A stretch of DNA of 64,000 nucleotides, taken from Loxodes magnus (Eukaryota; Ciliophora; Karyorelictea; Loxodida; Loxodidae). Under the pieces are notes generated by a model. It ran no database searches and was not told the origin of the DNA. It saw nothing but the letters and a program-made list of their open reading frames with translations. The DNA is taken from the NCBI GenBank assembly GCA_946699065.1, contig CAMPDV010000853.1, positions 62,001 through 126,000 of the forward strand, given 5' to 3'. Both the position numbers and the translations under genes were made by a program. Below are positions 48,937 to 59,999 of this stretch, piece after piece. Position 1 is the first letter of the stretch. Every line of letters begins with the position of its first letter.

Positions 48937-49029
48937 TATTTTTTTTTACATTCCTGAGCTATTTTAAATTTTGAATAGATTATAGTTTGAAGAGCAGTGA
49001 TAACATTTATAATATAAGATAAGATAAAA

Positions 49030-49950
49030 AAGGATAAAACAAAACAAAACAAAACAAAATTTTTTGGCGTTCTTGGATGTATTTTTGCCTTTTTTCTGCC
49101 AACCTCTAGATTGTTCTAGAGGCTAAATATAAAAATTTGAAAATCTCTACAATTTTTCTCCTCCATGCATGTGATCCTTGAATTTTTCTTTCTTCAAGAT
49201 AATACTTAATCATTTTTCTTGTAAATTATTCCAAATTTTTACAATATAATTTTTCTTTTTTCTTAATATTTTTAGTTGTTGTTGTCTCTTCTTTTTGTTC
49301 TCCAACTTCTTCTAGTAGTTTGCGTATTATTATTTAAAGTTTTTAAATTTCTAGCGTCTTTTCCATAAATGCTTTTTAGAGTTGTAGTAAAAGCGTCTGT
49401 TTGCTTGTCGTTCAAATTAAAATCTTGAGTTTTTTCTCCTTCATTTATTATTGAATTATTTCTTTATTCTCTTAGTTCCATTTAGTGCTACAATTATTGT
49501 TCATTTTCTTATGTTTTTTCTATTCTTTTTTCCATCTCTTTCTGCTTTTGATGGTGTTTCTATGATTGGCTGTTTTGGTCTTGTGAAATGTTTCAAAATG
49601 TGCTAAGGTCTCACCCTTAGGTCATGAGTCTTAATTCTATTCACTCTGCAAATTCAAGTTTTTCTATCAGTATTTTATTATATTTCTTCAGATTTTTTAC
49701 CTCTTCCTGGAGTTAAAGCATCAATTTATCAGCTAATTATACTCATTAACTATTCTGTGATTTAATTAGAGACTTTTGGGTGGATAATATTTTTTGTCTA
49801 TTTCTTAGGTTTCTCTTCATAGATTAGAGACACGTTTTGGTGGGCAACCTTTTAATACCTTTTTCCTGGTCCTAGTTTGCTTAGAATATAAGAATGTAGT
49901 TAACTCCTGCTTTTTCGGAGCTGTGAAGAATTCTGTTTTGAATCCTGACA
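49030..49950 (-). mobile_element. zinc-knuckle family copy with (GTTTT)n tail
   Basis: On the minus strand a short 5' stem (CTCC/GGAG) is followed by a coiled coil (LQEEVKNLKKYNKILIEKLE), then FWNISQDQNSQ and a Q/E-rich helix (KEMEKRIEKTQENEQQLQHQ), and the knuckle region, which is not fully conserved. It ends in about four GTTTT repeats (49034-49056), a non-LTR-like 3' tail. The copy is old and broken in places. It may have inserted between the ORFs at 47-49 kb and 50 kb. Confidence 0.55.
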
Positions 49951-50571
49951 CAATTTTATGGTAGTATTTTTTCCAATGAGATATATAATATTTAAAATTT
50001 TAGCTAATTTCTTTTTATCCACTTAATTCATAGATTTTTTTATTACTTTTTGCATATTATTTAATATCCATTTTATCATAGTTTCCACTTTATTCCTACA
50101 TTAAAAATTGCTTTTTTTAAATATTCTGCTAACTTTAATTACTGCGATTAAGTATCTTCTTTTAGTATCTTAAGCTGCTTCTAGCGTTCGTTTTGATACA
50201 CCATTAAGCATAGAAATATCTTTCTTAGCTTATCCTCTTTCTTCGAAATATAAATAATCCTCTAATCTTTAATTCTCTTATATTAATTGACATAATTATC
50301 TCTTTATTTTTGCATAAAAAAGGGCTATTCTGTTTATCAATCTTAAATAACTAATACATTTTTGTTAACTGGGAAGACTTCTCAAATTTTAAAGGATTAG
50401 TAATCTATTTATACAATTTTTGCTCCACTACTTCTTAGTCAAATCAAGAATTTACTTCATTTTTTATTTCGAGTAAAATCAAATTCAGTAACCTTTTCTG
50501 AAATAAATATTTTTCTTTAACCATAAAAAGGAAAATCCAGGATTCTCATTTAAAAGAAGAAATAAATCCAT
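49951..50571 (-). CDS. protein with helix-turn-helix-like segment
   Basis: Starts MDLFLLLNENPGFSFLWLKK (ATG 50571). Residues about 115-140 read YFEERGQAKKDISMLNGVSK and continue RTLEAAQ: the pattern (acidic/basic helix, GVSKRTL turn and recognition helix) resembles HTH domains of transposases and small DNA-binding proteins. The rest is basic and helical (KWILNNMQKVIKKSMNQ; KKKLAKILNIIYLIGKNTT). The 3' end runs into the neighbouring element, so the true C-terminus may be lost. The HTH call is by pattern only. Confidence 0.4.
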
Positions 50572-50579
50572 ATTATTAT

Positions 50580-52849
50580 CTACTTTATCTTAATTTTTTA
50601 ATTGATGATATAAATATATCTAATAATAGCATTTTTATAGTTTATAGTGTTTAAGTTGTAATTTTACTTTATTAAATCATTTATTAAATAACTTATAATT
50701 AATTTCATGCAAAAAATAAATCATACATTACAATATTTCCCTCAAATTTAAAATGTTATTTAAATTAAAAAAATCAGAAAAATGGAGTAGATAGAGATAC
50801 TATATATTTGGTTATGCGTTTCATCGAATCACTTGCTGTTCTATATAATAAGAAATAAAAATTACAGAAACCACAAGGTTTTTATGTTTTACTAAGCTCA
50901 TATAATCATTTCTTCAATAAATACCTATCCTTATTAAATAAATATGAAGCATAATATTATTTAAAAACAAATTAAAGAATAAAATTAATAAAAATAAAAT
51001 GTTTATAGAAAAGCATCTAAATTTAATTTTATATTTAAAATAAGTTATAAGTTTATTATTTAATGGTGATATAAATAAAAAATAGTATTGATTAATTAAT
51101 TTAAGATTAAGATTATAAATAATAATTATAATTTATTTATAATATTCTATTATGAACATTTTTCTTTTAATTTTAGATAATAATTATCAACTAAATAATT
51201 ATTTAAAAAAAGTTACATACAAATTTATTTCAGTTTTAGTGACGAAACTAAAAGTAAGTTTTAATAATTATTAAAACATAAAAGGCTAATAATAATTATA
51301 TTCGTTTAAATAAATAATCACATAAGAGTTTTTTTTATTTTTAACCTTTATTTATTGAAGATTTTCATTTTATTATCCATTCATATTATTTAGTGATTAA
51401 AAAAATATTTTTATTTCTTTTATTTAATTTACCAATTGTTTCAAAAAATAATCATACAATTAATTAAACTTATGCTCAGTGAGCTTAATACTTATGTTTT
51501 GGAAATAAAATAAAGTTTTTATTTAAAGTTGTAGCTTGAAGGTTTATATAAAGTTGTTTAATTCCCATATATATGTTTAATATTTAATTTTATTAATTTA
51601 ACTAATAATTTTCACATTACTATAAAAAATAAGTAAAATAGTAAAAATTTGATTAAAAAGTATTAAAAATGATTATAAAATATTTTAATAATATTGGATT
51701 ATTAAATTTAATTTCTTAAATGAATGAATATAATAATTATTTTTTATTATTAATATAAATTAGTAACTTATACTAATTATTTTCCTATTATAATGTTTAC
51801 TATAATTATTTCATTAATGCTTATTCATTTTTTAATTATAAAAGTTAAAATTTATTCTTTTTGAATACTTTAAATTATAAATTTTTGTTAATATATATAA
51901 AAGAATATAAATAAAAGTTGAATCACTCAAAAATAAAGATATAAGATTTAGAATAGTTTAATATTTTAAGATTATAGAGATAAATATTTATATTTATATA
52001 TTGTTCTATTTTAAGATAAAATTATATAATTTACATTATATAATAATAGTCTTGCTGTCCCTTAATCTCTTTATATCATCATTTTCTTTTTAACGTTTAA
52101 ATTTCAAATTTAATTAAATTAAAAATTGCCTTAATAAATTAAACTAGAAATTTGCATGTATTTTATTTCTTTATCAACAATAAAAATTAAGTAAACTAAG
52201 TTTTAGCAGAATAAAAGAAAATATTTTTAAATTTTGTTTATTTTTAACTAACAAGGAACAATATTTTTGCACACTTAAGTTTCTTCCTTTTAATGCTTAT
52301 ATTTTTATGTTTGTAGATATTGATATTTGGCTTGCTTTTCTATCATATCTTATTCAATAGTTCTTGTTCCTCTCATATCTCAAGACAATATTTATAATGT
52401 TATAATTAATAATAGAAATACATTTTTTTTTAACTTATTGTAAAATTTAAGTATATTCAAGAATTCATACAAAAATATTTTAGCATATTGGCTGCATATA
52501 TTTTAAATTTTCTGTCTAGTTTTTTAATATGAATGAATGCTTTAAGATTCATTAGTTTTACAATCCCATCATTCAGATGTTTTTATAACTTTTGAATTAA
52601 CTTAGATGAAGTTGAACTTATTTATATTCAGAGTGTTAAATTTTTTTAATGTAAAAAATAGCGTAAATTAAATATTTAAGTTAAATCATATAATCTTAAG
52701 ATTTATCTCTATCTTTTTCTAATTTTTATTATTTCATATTATTATTTTTTTATCATTATATCAAATAAAAAACTATCAAGGTAGCTTTTTCGTTTTTAAA
52801 TAATCTAAAAATTTGCTTTGAGATAATTGTTAAATAATTAAGGAACTTC
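50580..52849. other. long AT-rich spacer
   Basis: 2.3 kb with no recognised motif, repeat unit or coding stretch. Confidence 0.45.
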
Positions 52850-54007
52850 ATGAGACACCTGAAACATAAAATTTGAATCCACTAAAATACAAAGCAGATT
52901 ATATATCTATCAGAATTATTTTGTCTTAAATAATTACAATACAACTAGCAATAAAAAATATTACTTTCCTAAGCATATCTTATTAGCTTCAATTTTATTA
53001 TAAAATAAGAATCTATCAGCAGGTATATAATCTATATTAAGATTACTAGAACTAAATATATAAAAATAGATACATTGAAAGGATATTAAATAAGTCTCTT
53101 TTAGTTCTAAACTTACTTAAATAAATAAATTAAATTCCTCTGAGATAATAATAATCCATTATTTTCAGTTAATATCTCTAATTATACTCTAGGAAGTATT
53201 TAATTAAATTGATAAAAATCATTATTTAATTAAAAATTTTCCATTATAGCTACTTCATTACTTTTCTGTGATTTTGCTATTAGCAAAACTTAAGAATATT
53301 TTTTATATCTTTCAACCATGTTTTCAATAGCTAACTTTCTATGTTACTCTGATGGGAATATTGCTAATTTTTTTAAAGAAGCTGAAAATGAAAGTGTATA
53401 AGAATCAAAATTTGAATATTATTAAACAATAGATCCACAATATCTTACTAATTAATTGATGTGCTTGAGTTTTGAATATAAATGAAATAAAAATAAGTTA
53501 AAATAGATGAAGAATCAATTAGTTATTAAAGCAAAATTTAATAACTAAGAAGCTAAATAATTGAGAGAAGAAAATGATGTTGTAAGGGAATTAAAAAGAA
53601 CATTAAAAGAGAAAAAAATAATTTCTTTTAATTGATTCATTAATAAATTAATTAAGCCCGTATCAATAGAGTATGCAAGATTTGATCATGCAACTAGATT
53701 AAATAACTTTAAAAAAATTAAGACTCGTTAAAATTTAAATGCACTTAAGAAAAAATTTTTGAATTTATTTAAAGAAAACAAAACGAAAGAATAAGATAAC
53801 TTTCCCCGTTAATGTAAGACATTATAAAATAACATTAAATTAAAGAATATTATTAGGTTTGGGAAAGTTAGCATGATTCAACATAAAGCTATGCCTAAAA
53901 AATTTGAAAAAACAAATATTTAGATAAATAAAGTAAAGCAAAACAAAACATCATTGAAAGTTATCTCAATGAAAAATAAATATTAAACAAGCAAACTTAA
54001 AATTTGA
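52850..54007 (+). CDS. unrecognised protein, convergent partner of RING-LRR copy 6
   Basis: 386 codons including TGA 54005. The ATG at 53318 is an in-frame alternative start, but the frame is protein-like before it (NPLFSVNISNYTLGSIQLNW; FCDFAISKTQEYFLYLST). After it come NFFKEAENESVQESKFEYYQ, a charged helix (LREENDVVRELKRTLKEKK), SIEYARFDHATRLNNFKKI and a strongly basic tail. It is tail-to-tail with LRR copy 6, with about 160 bp between the stops. A decayed relative has the same position next to LRR copy 2, so the pair was duplicated together. Function unknown; basic C-terminal half suggests nucleic-acid or chromatin contact. Confidence 0.5.
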
Positions 54008-54165
54008 AGCACAAGATAAAAGTTGGAAGGTGTGTGAAAATAATTTGAGATATTATATAATAAAACTTAATAAACTTTAATAATATAAAACTTAGTTTTA
54101 TTTATATATATTAATTATTCTTAATTTTAATCTATAAAATTTAATTTTTCACTTTTCAAGAACTT

Positions 54166-56058
54166 TCAGCTCTTCCATTTAGAATGCAATATATTTAAAT
54201 CAAAATCTACCTCATTGGTTTCTTAATTTAATCCGACTCTTTCTATTTTTTTGTTTTGTATATATAATCTTTTGAATTGTCTTTTCAAACTTAATAATTT
54301 CTATTCACTTATCTAAGGTAATTCTTCAATATTTAGATATGTTAAAACTTTATAAATAGGATATATACTACCTTATTCATCATAAATAGGAAAAGCCTAA
54401 TCTGTTATTTACTTATTTTTATTTATATTCAAGCATTATAATTTTTTTCCGCTTATTATTAATTACCTAATGTCATTATCCTAGAGAGTATTACAGTTAA
54501 TAAGACTTAAATCTTCGAGATTTTTCATTTTTATTATTTCTTCCATCCACTCTTATCCATCAATAGCAAAGCTGTTAAAATATAGGCTGTTAACTTATTC
54601 ACAATACTAATTAATTATTTATAAATTTTAGCTACTTAGTTATTTTATATTTATTAATGATATAATTTTAAGTTTCCTACAGTTAGTAAATATGAAGTTT
54701 AAAGTTTCTTCTGTTATATTATTCTAATTAATAAGAAGTTCTTAGTAATTTTATCCATATTCTCCTATTTTTCTAAAACCACTATCTGATATATTTAAAT
54801 CTCCCAAACTTAAAGTTTTTAAATTAGGTAAATTTGCTAATAAAAGAATTAGATTTTCATCATTAAAGTTAGGGCATTATATTATTTCTATAATTTCTAT
54901 TTTAATATATATAAAAGATAAGAAACTATTAAATATTAATTGAGTGAATTTCTATTATTAAATTCTTAAGTCTGTTATATTATAATGCTTCAGTTTTAAT
55001 AAAATTTAATCATTTAACTGTTTATTTCCAAACAAATAGATTTCTTTATTTAAGTTAGGACATAAATCTATAAAATCTTCTATTTCTCCATTTTGTCCTA
55101 TTTATATCTATTCTAAAAGAGTTCCTTTTAATTCTAAGTATTTTCTTACTTAACCATAATCTAGATTTTCACTTATAAATTCTAGTTATTTTAATCTTAA
55201 GTTTATACAAAAGTCGGTTAAGAAACTACCCGTTAGATTGTTATTGCTTTTTATGTTTAATAACTCTAGTTGATTTAATTATTATAGAAAATGTAAGTCA
55301 CTATCTTTTATTTTTAAATTTAATAAACTTAATTTCTTTAGTCTTGAACCAAGCGAGAGTTTACTTAAAGGTTTTCCATATAAAGCATCCAATTCTTAAT
55401 TTAGTTTATTTTACCTCACCGTTTCTTTGAGTTTGATAATTTAGCTAAACGTATTTAAAATTTAGTTACAAACATTTATAGATAGATACTGTCCATCGAT
55501 TATCAAGAAAGTAACGTCAGAACAAATAATCTATTTAAACTTTCATTCTATTTAATTTTAAACATAAGGTAATTCGCATCCATGAATTTTTCATATTTTT
55601 TATTAGTTTTCGTAAAAATATCTAAAACTATAAAAGTATTTATTAGTACATTACAAATGACTAATATCTCAATTATCAAGATACTCACATATTTTATTTA
55701 GTATATTACGATTACTTTAAAATTTAAATCCAATATTACTTTAAAAATCGTTATTAGGGTAATTTTATGATTTGCTTTGCTGTTTTTCTAGGTTAATATG
55801 CTTTTTTATAAGTCAAAAATCTTTTTCAATTCCTTTTTCTCTGTTTTTCACTATTTCACTATTATTTTATTGGATTTCTTCTAAACTGTCATAAGCATTT
55901 TAACATTTAGGACATTCGAATAAATTTCAATCTTTAAATTGATTTTGAACACAAGTTAAGCAAAAATTATGGCAGCAAGGTAAAATAAGAGGCTTTCTAT
56001 CTTGATAATTGTAATTTTGGGAGCAAAGTTGACAAGCAAGGATAGCTTCGGGTTACAT
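54166..56058 (-). CDS. RING finger-LRR protein, family copy 6
   Basis: 630 codons plus TGA (54166-54168); the length is a clean multiple of three. RING at residues 9-52: CQLC, LPCCHNFCLTC, CPKC. Trp by TGA at FKDWNLFEC, DFWLIKK, YLDNWDIS and IEWKF. The LRR part follows copy 5 almost residue for residue, but the C-terminus is shorter, ending LHSKWKS. A GGCEL(P)-type change in the conserved GKFYGGE block (here HGCELPY) is specific to this copy. Inverted relative to copy 5. Confidence 0.85.
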
Positions 56059-56145
56059 TATAAAGAAAAAAAATCTAAATGATAAAGAAAAAAAATTATA
56101 GTGAAATAATAAATAAAAAATGATAATTATTAATAAAAAATATAT

Positions 56146-56172
56146 ATGCTATTAATTAGTAATATATAGCAT
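56146..56172. promoter_or_regulatory. conserved stem-loop upstream of RING-LRR copy 6
   Basis: ATGCTAT and ATAGCAT arms as before copies 1 and 5, about 90-115 bp before the start. The sequence conserved with copy 5 stops at about 56185, just beyond this stem, so the stem lies at the edge of the shared block. Confidence 0.4.
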
Positions 56173-56239
56173 TATTTTATTTAGTAATAAATTTAAAACT
56201 AAAGACAATATTAAATTGGTTTTAATTAATTCATTTCAA

Positions 56240-56542
56240 CTAAAAAAGCTTTTCGACCGGAAACTCCTTTCCGATTGCACACCCGACGCTCTCTTTTTAT
56301 GGAATAACGGGGATATCTTGCTGTGCTTCAGGCACAGCTGCTAGGGAACTCCATCACTATGAGCAGTCAGGCTTCAAGCCCCTACCAAGAGCGGATAATC
56401 TCAAAGACAGCGTTTCCTTCAGAAAATGACTCTGAACAGGGACTTACTCAGAGACAGGAAAGGAATTTGTTCTTAGTCATAAAACCAGAAAGTGTGGTCT
56501 AGAAGGCCAATATCAGCTCCCACCATCTTTTCAATTATTTAA
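56240..56542 (+). mobile_element. SINE-like unit B, copy 3
   Basis: Begins AAAAAGCTTTTCGACCGG; keeps the GGAAACTCCTTTCC stem, the A-box-like TGGAATAACGGGG, the stem GTGC/GCAC and the B-box-like GGCTTCAAGCCC, and ends at CTCCCACCATCTTTTCAATT. Confidence 0.65.
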
Positions 56543-56671
56543 ATTGATTTTAATATTTTCTACATTTATAATAGTTAAATATTAATAGGTTAATTAACTT
56601 TATTTTTGTTAAATATTTTTGTTAATTTTAATAAAAAATATTCAAAATAATATAAATCGTCTAATTATAAA

Positions 56672-57500
56672 TAAAAAGGTAGATAGCTTCAGAAAGCTTT
56701 TTTAACTACCTCCTCACATTAGGAGTAAAAGCAATAAGTGTTAACTCTCCATCACTATTCTTATTTAAATTAACATTCTTCTTAATAAACTGTACCACAA
56801 TAATCTATAAAGATAGAAAAAAAAGATAAAAGTAAGTCACTGAATATTAAACTCTGGAAGACAAACCAAAAAGAAATAGGAAATTGTCATGAATCAAGCA
56901 TTATGTGATCTTAACTTTAGAGAAGAGTAAATAAACTTCTCTCAATTACCACTGTTGGTCTTCAACCTCCTAAAATAAAAAATCTCAAGAATCTGAATTA
57001 TAAACTTCTGTGAAAATGGAGCAAAGGTAAGAGAAAACAGAATCAAGACTAATGGCCTAAGAAGTGATCTAAATACCTTATGAAACATATCACAAGATCA
57101 AAACATTCTATCTTAAACTTTACTATAGAAGCAGAGATGGAAAATAGATTAGAAAAAATAGTAAAAAGTATAAAAAATTATGACTTTAAATGGAGATAAA
57201 AGTGACCCAATGATAATTAAGAAGAAATGATAAGAAGTAATAAAAGAAATTAGAAATAGATAAGATTAGGAAAAAAGTTTCTTCTGCGGAATTTTATTGC
57301 CTTTATATCAGAAATGTTATAAATTTTAGCCGAAATTAAGGACTATTGTATTCAAGAACAAAAGAGAAAGAAGCAAAAAGAAATTCGACTAAGCCGATCG
57401 TTTTGCGGTGCAAGTGGAGAGATATTAAAAATAAAGGGGATGAGATAAGACCAAAATAAGAAAGGATAGGATGAAAAACGTGGAAAAATCCGAGTTACCA
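56672..57500 (+). mobile_element. zinc-knuckle family copy
   Basis: The 5' end (AGCTTCAGAAAGCTTTTTTA, then stem CTCCT/AGGAG at about 56712-56727) matches the 5' end of the copy at 62357. From about 56740 to 57410 it is nearly identical, in inverted orientation, to 61620-62250. The coding signal is weak and broken, with a trace of the family ESRLM/LWNISQ block; the tail keeps GTGGAAAAATCCGAGTT as in the 45-kb copy. Confidence 0.5.
56740..57410 (+). repeat. inverted repeat arm 1 (pairs with 61620-62250)
   Basis: The arms differ by only a scattering of bases, far less than other copies of the same family, so this is a recent inverted duplication or gene conversion. The arms are separated by about 4.2 kb that includes the 7-bp satellite. 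Confidence 0.75.
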
Positions 57501-57509
57501 AACTTCTAA

Positions 57510-58679
57510 AGTTGGTAGTTTTTAAAATTTTTCTTAACATCTTGAGCATATAACGTAGTTTTGCATATATTATATTGAAATATTTTAATTTTAATCGCAA
57601 ATTTAAATTTTTTTAATTTTAGTATAAAAACAAATAAATAATGCATTTATTCTATTTAATTAAACTAATTAATTTTTATAAAGAATGTACATTTTTAATT
57701 TATAGCTACTAAATTTTAAAAAGCTTTTTATATCTTTTATAATTTTTTTAGCAAGATATATATAATTTATTAAAAAATAATAAAATTAAAATAATGGTAA
57801 TTAAAAAATAGAAAAATATAAATTATATTTAAACTAATATGAAGTGATAAATATTTAAATAAAGTATTTAATTTTAAATATCATTGCTCGTTTATTATCA
57901 TCTTAATTTGCTAAAATAATTAATAAATTACTCGTATATTTTCATAAAAACATTAAATCATTTTGATGCAAATATTAGCTATAAGATGATACATTAAATA
58001 AAGCGATATATTAAAATTGTATTTAAAAGATTATTTCTACTTTTTAAGATTTTCAAATATTTTATACATTTGAAAATACTTTTTTAATTAGATAATGTCA
58101 AATTTTCAAAATAAATATAGATATTTTTTGTTTTTTAATTAAAAAGTATATTTATGATTATATTAGTTCATTTTTAATAGTTAAAAATTATGAATTGAAA
58201 AAAAGTTGTATTATAAATATTTTTTGATTAATTCATTTTATTTTAAGTTAATTCCATTTTTAAACATTAAAAGCGTTAATTATCATTTAGAAAGACTTGA
58301 GTCAATTTTGTGTTAATGGTAAGTTCCAATCCTGAATTAAAATTAATTTTTCAATTTAAACTTTTTTGTTAAGAGAATATATTTCATGGTAGTAAACTTA
58401 TTTTACAAGTTATCTTAATTATTTATTCATATATCAGTTTATTTATTCGTTTTGTTTTTTTCACAAATTTAAGCAAAGGAAATTAAATTAATTTAGCTAA
58501 CATTATTCACACAATTTTCCCTTTTAAATATTAAAGATTTAAAGAGAATGATATATCAATTTAAATTTTCATTTTTCTTTTTAAACCTCAATATAATAAT
58601 CTTTCTTCTACAAATTAATAATATTTGTTAGCTTTCTTTATCTCTATTTTATGTTTTAAATTAAGATTTATTTTAAATT
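57510..58679. other. AT-rich spacer
   Basis: Nothing supportable. Confidence 0.4.
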
Positions 58680-59165
58680 TTAATTATTAATTATTAATTA
58701 TTAATTATTAATTATTAATTATTAATTATTAATTATTAATTATTAATTATTAATTATTAATTATTAATTATTAATTATTAATTATTAATTATTAATTATT
58801 AATTATTAATTATTAATTATTAATTATTAATTATTAATTATTAATTATTAATTATTAATTATTAATTATTAATTATTAATTATTAATTATTAATTATTAA
58901 TTATTAATTATTAATTATTAATTATTAATTATTAATTATTAATTATTAATTATTAATTATTAATTATTAATTATTAATTATTAATTATTAATTATTAATT
59001 ATTAATTATTAATTATTAATTATTAATTATTAATTATTAATTATTAATTATTAATTATTAATTATTAATTATTAATTATTAATTATTAATTATTAATTAT
59101 TAATTATTAATTATTAATTATTAATTATTAATTATTAATTATTAATTATTAATTATTAATTATAA
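58680..59165. repeat. 7-bp satellite (TAATTAT)n, about 69 copies
   Basis: An apparently perfect head-to-tail array of TAATTAT over about 485 bp, with no interruption seen. The unit contains no G or C and is not a telomeric repeat type. The homogeneity implies recent expansion or array-length turnover. Confidence 0.9.
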
Positions 59166-59289
59166 GTCGTTCCTAAATATAACTAGAAATTAATTTAAAA
59201 TATTTAAAAACTATCTATTATTACTCAAAGAATAATTATGCTTTTTATTTTATTAATGATCTATCTGTCTCTATCATCGTAATGAAAAA

Positions 59290-59983
59290 ATATCTTTTTG
59301 CTCTTAAAAAGTAATATTTTCATTCTTATTGCTCTTGGCTCGGATTTAAAACTTAAATTATCTAATTTTTTATATTATCCTATTTGATTGTAAGCCTTTT
59401 TTAGGAAAAATTAATTGTAATTGAGAAATTATTTTTTGTCAAATATAGGTACCTCCTTTTGTTTATTATGAATTTTTTCTATAAAGTAAGCCTTCACTTG
59501 TGCATTATATTTTAAATATATCTTACTATTATTTTCTTATTATTATTTTATTTTTATTTAAAATTATAACAACTCTGTATTTTATGCACTGGTCGCTTGC
59601 AATACCAACATATAATTATTTTCCGATAGGAAATCTCTTATTTTGAATTTAATTATTCTATATCCACTGGGTTGTTAACTTATTGGGTGTTTATGACTTA
59701 GAGTTTTTGGAATTTTAAATTTTCTTTATAATTATTCTTTCTATGATATTTTTTCTTAAATTTGCTGCAGAGATTAATTTAGAGCTAATTCATATCGTAG
59801 AATATAAATTTAAGATTTTTAAACTTCCATAGAATTAATTAAATATTTTGTTTGTTAATAAATTTCCCAGATAACCTTTGCTAATTCTTAGTTCTCCATC
59901 TAAAGGATATAAAGATTGTTGGCAACATCCTTTTACAAGTTATTAGGTTTTGTTGAAGAGATTTATTTTTTCTTAGATGTCAT
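59290..59983 (-). mobile_element. zinc-knuckle family copy, ORF1/Gag-like
   Basis: The minus strand starts MTSKKKQISSTKPNNLQKDV (ATG 59983). A helical region follows (ENQELAKVIWEIYQQTKYLI; LNQSLQQIQEKISQKEQLQ), then RKFKIPKTLSHKHP and a knuckle CWYCKRPVHKIQSC of the C-x2-C-x4-H-x4-C class. The RKFKIP block links it to the fragment at 29.4 kb. Old copy with a small number of breaks. Confidence 0.55.
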
Positions 59984-59999
59984 TTTATTTATAATATAA

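Noticed and set aside
57352-57600. 82-codon minus-strand ORF
   Set aside because: Antisense to the zinc-knuckle copy and not conserved in its near-identical inverted partner past 57410.
58680-59165. Satellite as a telomere or CRISPR-like array
   Set aside because: The unit has no G, is only 7 bp and has no spacers; telomere and CRISPR readings do not fit.
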